Both the position numbers and the translations under genes were made by a program. The notes below the pieces were generated by a model that worked only from the letters and a program-made list of their open reading frames with translations, was not told where the DNA came from and ran no database searches. Below are positions 58,598-64,000 of a stretch of DNA of 64,000 nt, one piece after another; the first letter of the stretch is position 1; every line of letters begins with the position of its first letter. The DNA is from Acanthopleuribacter pedis (GTDB lineage: Bacteria; Acidobacteriota; Holophagae; Acanthopleuribacterales; Acanthopleuribacteraceae), in the NCBI RefSeq assembly GCF_017377855.1, contig NZ_JAFREP010000020.1, positions 62,001 through 126,000 on the forward strand, written 5' to 3'.

Positions 58598-61045
58598 TTA
58601 TCGTTTGAACTCAACCACGGTGATGCGGACATCGTCGGTGGCCAAGCTACCGCTGGTGTCGCGAACGATCAAGCGGAACTCGTAGCTGCCGCGCGTGGCC
58701 GTGAAGGTAGGCGTTGCGGTGTCGCCACCGGTCAACTCAACCGGCAGGCCGGAAAGCTGGGTCCACTGGTAGGTGAGCGCGTCGCCGTCGGGATCAAACG
58801 AACGAGAACCGTCGAGGGTAACCACCCGCTGACCAAAGAAGGATTGGTCGGCGCCGGCCGCCGCGATGGGCGGTTGGTTGGGGGGACCCACGTTAACCGT
58901 GACTTCCGCGGTGGCTGAGCCGGCGCTGTTGGTCGCGGTCAAGGTGTAGGTGACGGTTGCTTCAGGCGTCAGGATGACGGTGGCGGTTGCAGCCACTTGA
59001 CCCAAGTTGCTGATGGTGACGGTTTCGGCGTTTTGGGTCGACCAAGACAAGGTCGTGAATTCACCCTGCTTGATGTCGTCCGGGGTCGCGGTGAAGAAAC
59101 CAATGGTCGGCGTCGGCAATTGACGCACGGTCACGGTCACTTCCGCGGTAACGGAACCGGTCACGTTGGTTGCGGTCAAGGTGTAGGTGGTGGTGGCCTC
59201 GGGGCTCAAGAACAACACACCGCTGTCGTCAACCACGCCAATGCCGGAGATTTCCACTGAATCAGCGTCGGTCACGTTCCAAGACAAGTTGGAAATGCCG
59301 CCGAGGTCGATGGTGTCGGGGGTGGCGCGGAAGAAGGAAACGGTGGGAACCGGGATGGGGGCCGCTTCCATTTGGATGCGAACCAGGTCGGACGAAGAGC
59401 CGCCGAAGTTGTCACGAACGGTCAACTGGAAGGCGTAGGTTTCGCCGGCAACACCGGTGAACTGAGCGCGGGCACTTTCCGCGTTTTGGATTTCGACCGA
59501 GGGACCGGAAGTTTGGACCCACTGGTAGGTGAGCGCATCGGCCTCGGGATCGTAGGATTGCGAACCGTCCAGGACAACCGTGCCGGCGGGAACCTCGGTG
59601 CGGGAAGCACCGGCTTCGGCAATCGGCGCGGTGTTGCCGTTGCGAATGCGACGGGCCAGGATTTCGTAACGAACGCGAGGAATATCAACCGGTGAGAGGC
59701 CGGGCGTCGCGCGGTAGCGGTTAGAGGCCCAGGAACCCATTTTGATACCGGCCAAGTAACGGAAGGAATCGTCGTCGTTGATGAGGTGCGATTCGTTCAT
59801 GTCGGCAGACAGGTACCAAGAGAAGTTGTCGCGGATCAAAACGTCGAGTTTCAGGCTCGCGGACAAACTGGCGTCGGATTCACCGTCAATGGCACCGAAG
59901 TGACCGCTGAAATCCACGGTGTCGGTCATGGAAAAACCAAAGTGCATGCCGTATTGGTTGGGCACGTTCACGTACCATTCATTGGCAAATGCGGTTTGGG
60001 TGGCCACGCCGGCGGGATTGGTGTTGAAGATTTGGGTGGTCGCAAGCACGTCGCCGTCGGCAAACGCGCTGGTGGCAAACAAACCGACCTTACCGCGCTC
60101 TAACTGGATATCGGCAATCAAAGCACCTTGACCCATACGCGCGGTATCAAAGCCGTCGATGCTGGCGTATTTGTAAGAACCGGCGGCGGCGATTTTGAAG
60201 TAACCCTGTTGGTAAACGAAGGCGGCGTCGAATTGACCCTCTTCTTCGCGGTTGTCGTAATAGTTCACATCACCTTGTAACTGAACGGCAAAGTGTTCAG
60301 AGACGGGTTTGAAGTACAAACCTTCGAGGCGACCGGTGAACTTGTTGTCGTTGTCCATGCCCAAACCGAAGCTCACACCGGACACGTTGTCCGGGGCGTT
60401 CCATTTGCCGGAAACACCACCGTGACCGATGGCAACCGGCGCGGCGGTGCCGTTGCCGGAGTCAGGCAGATTAAAGCTGTCTTTCAGCGCCTGAACCTCT
60501 TTTTCGAGGTCGGACAACTTTTTCAGGATCTCGTCCTGTTTGCCCAAGGCCATGCCGCCACTGGTGGATTCGGCTTGCGCCTCGGCAAATTCAGCTTTGC
60601 CAAAGAACAAAAACAGCAGACGCTCGTAGCTGACTTTGCGACGCGTACCGTTGGTGGTTTCAAATAGGAAAAGGCTGACCCGACGGTTCTGGAAGCGACC
60701 TTCGCGGTTTTGGTTGTTGTGCGTTGAATCAACGCCTTCGCCGCTGGTCGCAATCTTGGCGCCGGTGACGCCTTTGCCTTCCAAGTAACTTTTAACGGCG
60801 TTGGCACGTTGCAGGCTAAGCCGTTTGTTGTAAGCGGTGGTTCCGATGGAGTCGGTGTAACCCACGACTTCCAGATCGAGGTTGTTGTGTTTTTTCATGA
60901 CCGCGGCAAGGAGGTCTAGGCCTTGAAAGCCATCCACAACAACGGAGGAGTTCAATGGAAAGTTGATGTCCTCCAGATTGTCGCTTGCGTGTGCCGGCGA
61001 CAAAACGAAACCGAGAATTAAGGCAAAAGTAAGTGCTCGAATCAT
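58598..61045 (-). CDS. OmpA-domain protein with barrel-like and PKD/Ig-like repeats
   Basis: 815 aa from ATG 61045. Signal peptide ALTFALILGFVLSPAHA. The OmpA C-type peptidoglycan-binding domain comes first (about 22-125: VVGYTDSIGTTAYNKRLSLQ and GRFQNRRVSLFLF), although in OmpA it is normally last. A short helical segment (EILKKLSDLEKEVQALKDSF) leads to about 270 residues of amphipathic strands that look like a barrel (FSWYLSADMNESHLI). Then come a PKD domain (PEADALTYQWVQTSGP), two Ig-like repeats (TPDTIDLGGISNLSWN; TPDDIKQGEFTTLSWS) and a final PKD domain. A cell-envelope protein that may link peptidoglycan, outer membrane and surface. Confidence 0.85.
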   Translation of the reverse strand: MIRALTFALILGFVLSPAHASDNLEDINFPLNSSVVVDGFQGLDLLAAVMKKHNNLDLEVVGYTDSIGTTAYNKRLSLQRANAVKSYLEGKGVTGAKIATSGEGVDSTHNNQNREGRFQNRRVSLFLFETTNGTRRKVSYERLLFLFFGKAEFAEAQAESTSGGMALGKQDEILKKLSDLEKEVQALKDSFNLPDSGNGTAAPVAIGHGGVSGKWNAPDNVSGVSFGLGMDNDNKFTGRLEGLYFKPVSEHFAVQLQGDVNYYDNREEEGQFDAAFVYQQGYFKIAAAGSYKYASIDGFDTARMGQGALIADIQLERGKVGLFATSAFADGDVLATTQIFNTNPAGVATQTAFANEWYVNVPNQYGMHFGFSMTDTVDFSGHFGAIDGESDASLSASLKLDVLIRDNFSWYLSADMNESHLINDDDSFRYLAGIKMGSWASNRYRATPGLSPVDIPRVRYEILARRIRNGNTAPIAEAGASRTEVPAGTVVLDGSQSYDPEADALTYQWVQTSGPSVEIQNAESARAQFTGVAGETYAFQLTVRDNFGGSSSDLVRIQMEAAPIPVPTVSFFRATPDTIDLGGISNLSWNVTDADSVEISGIGVVDDSGVLFLSPEATTTYTLTATNVTGSVTAEVTVTVRQLPTPTIGFFTATPDDIKQGEFTTLSWSTQNAETVTISNLGQVAATATVILTPEATVTYTLTATNSAGSATAEVTVNVGPPNQPPIAAAGADQSFFGQRVVTLDGSRSFDPDGDALTYQWTQLSGLPVELTGGDTATPTFTATRGSYEFRLIVRDTSGSLATDDVRITVVEFKR

Positions 61046-61155
61046 GGGGTGAATGCCCTCCAAGTCAAGATAATCAAAGTACATGTTGGTAAAAAGAGCG
61101 TCAGTTTTTGCATGGTGGACTAGGCGATTCTAGCATTGCCCCTAGGTAGGAACAA

Positions 61156-61216
61156 CCGCTAACCCGCATTTATAAGGGTTGATCCTTAAAGCAAAGGCCG
61201 AGCGCGGGTTAAGCGG
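61156..61216. repeat. Family 1-like inverted repeat (weak)
   Basis: CCGCTAACCCGC (61156-61167) and GCGGGTTAAGCGG (61204-61216) form an inverted repeat with one bulge; the left arm continues into CATTTATAAGG, resembling a family 1 end. Confidence 0.45.
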
Positions 61217-61269
61217 CCGGCTAAAGGTCGCCAAACAGAAGGGATTCCTCTGAAAAAACCCGCGTTTTT

Positions 61270-61448
61270 ACCTAAGAAGCGCGATAAGCGTGAGGGATTT
61301 TGGCTAAAGATCTGGAGCGAAATGGTCTGGGAAAAGCGGGCCGGGGTTGCGCACGACGCCCACCCAATGGGTGCGGTGAGCATTTTCACAGACCGTTGCA
61401 GCCCAGAGGTTTAGCTAAAATCGCCGCGAGTTATCGCGCTTCTTAGGT
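61270..61448. repeat. Family 2 repeat, copy 3 (179 bp)
   Basis: Ends ACCTAAGAAGCGCGATAAGC and the inverse of ACCTAAGAAGCGCGATAACT, nearly perfect over 17 bp. The centre reads CCCACCCAATGGGTGCGG. Lies in the gap between the OmpA-PKD and glycosyltransferase genes; the rest of the gap shows no gene. Confidence 0.88.
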
Positions 61449-61549
61449 TTTAACACCCTTGACCACCCTTCGCTTAACGATGGTGCGCGAAGGAAAAACA
61501 GAAATGGCCGCGGAAGCGCAGGTCCGGCCACACCTTAACCGTGTTCAGG

Positions 61550-62566
61550 CTAATCCTGTAGCGTCAATTCACGTAAAGAAATGCGATAGTGACGCAGCAC
61601 ACATTTCATCTCGCGACTGCCCAATTTTCGCACCAAATGTCTGCGTTTGGACCACATACGCGGCAGTTTCAGCAGAGCGTGCCAGTGGGCTTTGACCAGC
61701 GCACCCAACATGGCCGCGGTGCCGATATCGCCCGCGGCACCACCCGCGGCGCCTTTACCGCGCAGCACGGCCCAGGCGTTGGCAAGGTGGCGGAGCAAGC
61801 TGAACCAGGGCACCAGCAGCAACCAATCAAGCGGAAAGGTTTTCACGGCCAGCCACAATCGGTTGCGCTCTATGAAATACAGCTTGCGAGCGCTGAATTT
61901 GCCCAGGGTGGCGGAGTGTTGGTGAATCACCACGGCACGCGGTTGGTAGCGGCACTGGTAACCGGCCCAGCGCAAACGCATGCCCAATTCGGCATCCTCG
62001 GCGTAGAGGAAAAAGTCGTCGTCAAACAAACCCTCGGCGGTACGGCAGTATTCCAACGCGCTGCGCCGATAAAAGGCGGCACAACCGTCGGGCCACAAGG
62101 CCTCGTCGCTCCCATCGTATTGGCCGCGGTCGACCTGGCCGGTCCCGCGACCGCGGTTTTGGCCGTCGCGGTAAATCAGATGGCCGACCTTGTCGATATG
62201 GGTGCGATCCGCGCGCAGAATTTTACAGGCGACCATGCCGACGCGCGCGTCTTCAAACAAAGGCAAGGCCTCCGCCAGCCAAGTCGGCTCGGGCTCCGCG
62301 TCGTTGTTGAGCAGCACCACCACGTCGCCGCTCGCGACGCGATATCCCGCATTGTTCCCGCCGCTAAATCCAGTATTCTCAGCCAGAAAGACCGCTCTCA
62401 AGCCAGGAATTTCCTGCTGTTGTAGCCATGCCTGGGAACCGTCTTCACTGGCATTGTCGACCACAATGATTTCATCGGCGGGCCGGGTTTGGCGTTGCAG
62501 CGCGGCGAGACAGGACGGCAACAGATGCAAGCCGTTCCAGTTGACCACAATCACGGAAACACGCAC
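61550..62566 (-). CDS. GT2 glycosyltransferase (rhamnosyltransferase-like)
   Basis: 338 aa, start GTG 62566, six bases after the stop of the upstream glycosyltransferase. GT-A fold: VSVIVVNWNGLHLLPSCLAA, EIIVVDNASEDGS, ENTGFSGGNNAGYRVA and the metal-binding VVLLNNDAEP; acceptor-side DGCAAFYRRSALE and DDFFLYAEDAELGMRLRW. The pattern matches WbbL-type transferases of O-antigen or other envelope glycan synthesis. A C-terminal hydrophobic stretch may associate it with the membrane. Sugar and acceptor unknown. Confidence 0.92.
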   Translation of the reverse strand: MRVSVIVVNWNGLHLLPSCLAALQRQTRPADEIIVVDNASEDGSQAWLQQQEIPGLRAVFLAENTGFSGGNNAGYRVASGDVVVLLNNDAEPEPTWLAEALPLFEDARVGMVACKILRADRTHIDKVGHLIYRDGQNRGRGTGQVDRGQYDGSDEALWPDGCAAFYRRSALEYCRTAEGLFDDDFFLYAEDAELGMRLRWAGYQCRYQPRAVVIHQHSATLGKFSARKLYFIERNRLWLAVKTFPLDWLLLVPWFSLLRHLANAWAVLRGKGAAGGAAGDIGTAAMLGALVKAHWHALLKLPRMWSKRRHLVRKLGSREMKCVLRHYRISLRELTLQD

Positions 62567-62572
62567 CGGCGT

Positions 62573-63247
62573 TTACCCCAAAAACCGTTTGCGGGCGAGG
62601 AAAAGCAGGTTGCGAATTCCGTCACGGTAAGGCTGCAATTTGATTTCGCCTTTGCGCGCGGAATACTTGATGTGCTCCTCTTTGAAACGCACCTCTGGAT
62701 TGCGAATGACCTCGATTTTGATCTCCTCGCTAAACGCCATCCCGGGTGAGGTGAGGTTAATTTTCTCGAGGATGTTGCGGCGGAAGACCCACATACCGGA
62801 CTGACTGTCCTCAATCGGGAAGCGGAACAAAAGCGCCATGGCAAAGGAAAGAATTTTGTTGCCGATCCAGTGTTTGAAACTCATGGATTCCTGGTTGAGG
62901 ATGGGGAAACGGCAGGCGCTCAGGAAATCAACCTCGTAATCGAGAAACACGTCGAGCAATCTACCCAAATCGTGGATCGGGTAGCTGTGGTCGCCGTCGA
63001 GGGTGCAGATAATATCGGTTTTGGCGTGTTTGAAACCACGCATGTAGGCGCGGCCGTAACCACGCAAATCTTCGCTAACGACGAATGCACCCAATTCGCG
63101 GGCGACGTCGGCGGTTCGGTCGGTCGATCCGTTGTCCACCACAATGACCTCGTCAACCCATTCAGGGGCCGCGCCGAGCACGGCGCGAATGCCGTCCTCT
63201 TCGTTGAGGCAAGGGATCACCACGGTGACCGATAGTCCTTTGTACAT
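62573..63247 (-). CDS. GT2 glycosyltransferase (DPM1-like)
   Basis: 224 aa from ATG 63247 (AAGGA before); the frame extends to 63370 but without a ribosome site. GT-A motifs: VTVVIPCLNEEDGIRAVL, EVIVVDNGSTDRTADVAREL and the DxD-type CTLDGDHSYPIHDL. Like dolichol-phosphate-mannose-synthase-type enzymes, it may charge a lipid carrier with sugar or add a glycan unit. It forms an operon with the glycosyltransferase downstream; the methyltransferase upstream is 161 bp away. Confidence 0.92.
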   Translation of the reverse strand: MYKGLSVTVVIPCLNEEDGIRAVLGAAPEWVDEVIVVDNGSTDRTADVARELGAFVVSEDLRGYGRAYMRGFKHAKTDIICTLDGDHSYPIHDLGRLLDVFLDYEVDFLSACRFPILNQESMSFKHWIGNKILSFAMALLFRFPIEDSQSGMWVFRRNILEKINLTSPGMAFSEEIKIEVIRNPEVRFKEEHIKYSARKGEIKLQPYRDGIRNLLFLARKRFLG

Positions 63248-63408
63248 AGAATTGTGTCCTTCAACAAACAATAAAACGAGAAAGAAAGGAGCAATAACTG
63301 AGCCAATCATGCATCGCCGACGCATCATACCAAAGCGCACCGCCCGCCGCGCAATAATAATGATCGACACCCACCTGTCTCAACAGCCAGAGACCAGCCC
63401 ACGACGCT

Positions 63409-64000
63409 TCAACCCTTGCGCGCGTGAATGGTGGTCATGCTCCCGGCACCGCACAACGCGGCCAAGGCTTCCCACGGCGCCGCGGCCCAGGTAAGCGCCA
63501 AGTAGAGCAACACAGGGAGGCCGCCGCCGCGACGGTTGATCAACCGCCAGGTGGGTTCGCCTTGGCGGAACAGCGAAGAAGACGCCGCCGGTGGGCCGTC
63601 ACGCAAGGACCAGGTCGACCACCGGTCCAAGGTGAACCCCACTTCTTCCAACAACCGCAACAAAGCCTTGGGTTCGAACAAACACAGGTGGCGCGGAATC
63701 TCCAGGCCTTTCCAGTGTTTGCCGAACAGGCGGCCTTGCCAGCTATGGCGGTTGGGGACGCGCAACAAGATGCTGCCGCCGGGTTTGAGCGCGCCGTGGA
63801 TTTTGGTCAACAGACCACGCGGGGAACGCACGTGTTCCAACAGGTGGAACAAACAAACGGCGTCAAAGCCCTCGCGATCCGGTGACCAATCGTCCACATC
63901 CCCCTGGCTAACCTTGAGCCCAAAGGTGTAGCGCGCAAACGCGACCGCGCGGGGATCACTCTCCAAACCTTCAACTTGGTAACCGGCCGCGGCGATGAGC
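63409..64000 (-). CDS. SAM-dependent methyltransferase, cut by window edge
   Basis: Only the C-terminal part (about 196 residues) is in the window; the frame stays open through 64000 (LIAAAGYQVEGLESDPRAVA), so the N-terminus and SAM motif I are outside. Motif II-like GLESDPRAVAFAR, FDAVCLFHLLEHVRSP and LKPGGSILLRVPNRHSW identify a class I methyltransferase of the type found in glycan loci. The C-terminus carries a hydrophobic helix (VLLYLALTWAAAPWEALAAL). Target probably a glycan or lipid in the same pathway as the two glycosyltransferases, which is inference. Confidence 0.85.
   Translation of the reverse strand, partial: LIAAAGYQVEGLESDPRAVAFARYTFGLKVSQGDVDDWSPDREGFDAVCLFHLLEHVRSPRGLLTKIHGALKPGGSILLRVPNRHSWQGRLFGKHWKGLEIPRHLCLFEPKALLRLLEEVGFTLDRWSTWSLRDGPPAASSSLFRQGEPTWRLINRRGGGLPVLLYLALTWAAAPWEALAALCGAGSMTTIHARKG

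Noticed and set aside
1..64000. tRNA and rRNA genes
   Set aside because: None recognised by eye in the intergenic stretches; a covariance-model scan would be decisive.

Overview
The window reads as chromosomal DNA of a GC-rich, Gram-negative, free-living bacterium. It has outer-membrane beta-barrel and OmpA-type proteins, many secreted PKD-domain proteins, UbiX/UbiA quinone enzymes, several ECF sigma factors paired with eukaryotic-type Ser/Thr kinases carrying TPR-like tails, and a very repeat-rich intergenic space. This combination suggests an acidobacterium of the Holophagae/Acanthopleuribacter type, or possibly another phylum with many ECF-kinase pairs. That placement is inference from gene content; no rRNA or other phylogenetic marker analysis was done.

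Layout. 1-14.3 kb: a membrane histidine-kinase-like sensor divergent from a winged-helix protein, an AGCS Na+/amino-acid symporter, a PLP aminotransferase, a secreted M6 metalloprotease, a two-gene ATPase+HNH cassette resembling Septu (PtuAB) phage defence, and an intradiol dioxygenase. 15-26 kb: a cytochrome-c-like protein, then housekeeping genes lpdA-ubiX-ubiA, der and prmA-rsmE, with two proteins of unknown function. 27-50 kb: a signalling island with three ECF sigma factors (27.4, 38.9, 48.1 kb), three Ser/Thr kinases (28.6, 39.5, 42.4 kb), two GGDEF proteins (one with a destroyed GGDEF motif), a large SGNH-PKD-dockerin exoprotein, a lipoprotein, an outer-membrane barrel and a SHOCT-type protein. 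50-64 kb: an MMPL/RND exporter, leuS, a chemotaxis receptor, a permuted OmpA-PKD protein, and the 3' part of a glycan locus (two GT2 glycosyltransferases and a methyltransferase cut by the window edge).

The most striking content is between the genes. At least three dispersed repeat families occur many times. Family 1 has termini reading TA(A/G)CCCGCATTTCTCAC; in four cases the stop codon of the neighbouring gene is directly joined to this terminus. Some copies carry an internal 15/16-bp minisatellite. Family 2 is about 175 bp with ACCTAAGAAGCGCGATAA ends and a central hairpin; one copy is interrupted by a family 1 segment. Family 3 is a short block of about 100 bp. A separate 97-bp perfect direct repeat lies among GGGACAGACACCTGTAAACGACTG-type motifs. 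A 15-bp minisatellite has expanded in frame inside rsmE, adding (Ala-Ser-Ser-Asp-Pro) repeats to a conserved rRNA methyltransferase.

No tRNA, rRNA, CRISPR array, reverse transcriptase, integrase or intact transposase gene was recognised. Start codons were moved from the longest ORF wherever a ribosome-binding site or a terminator argued for it, and each case is explained in its entry.
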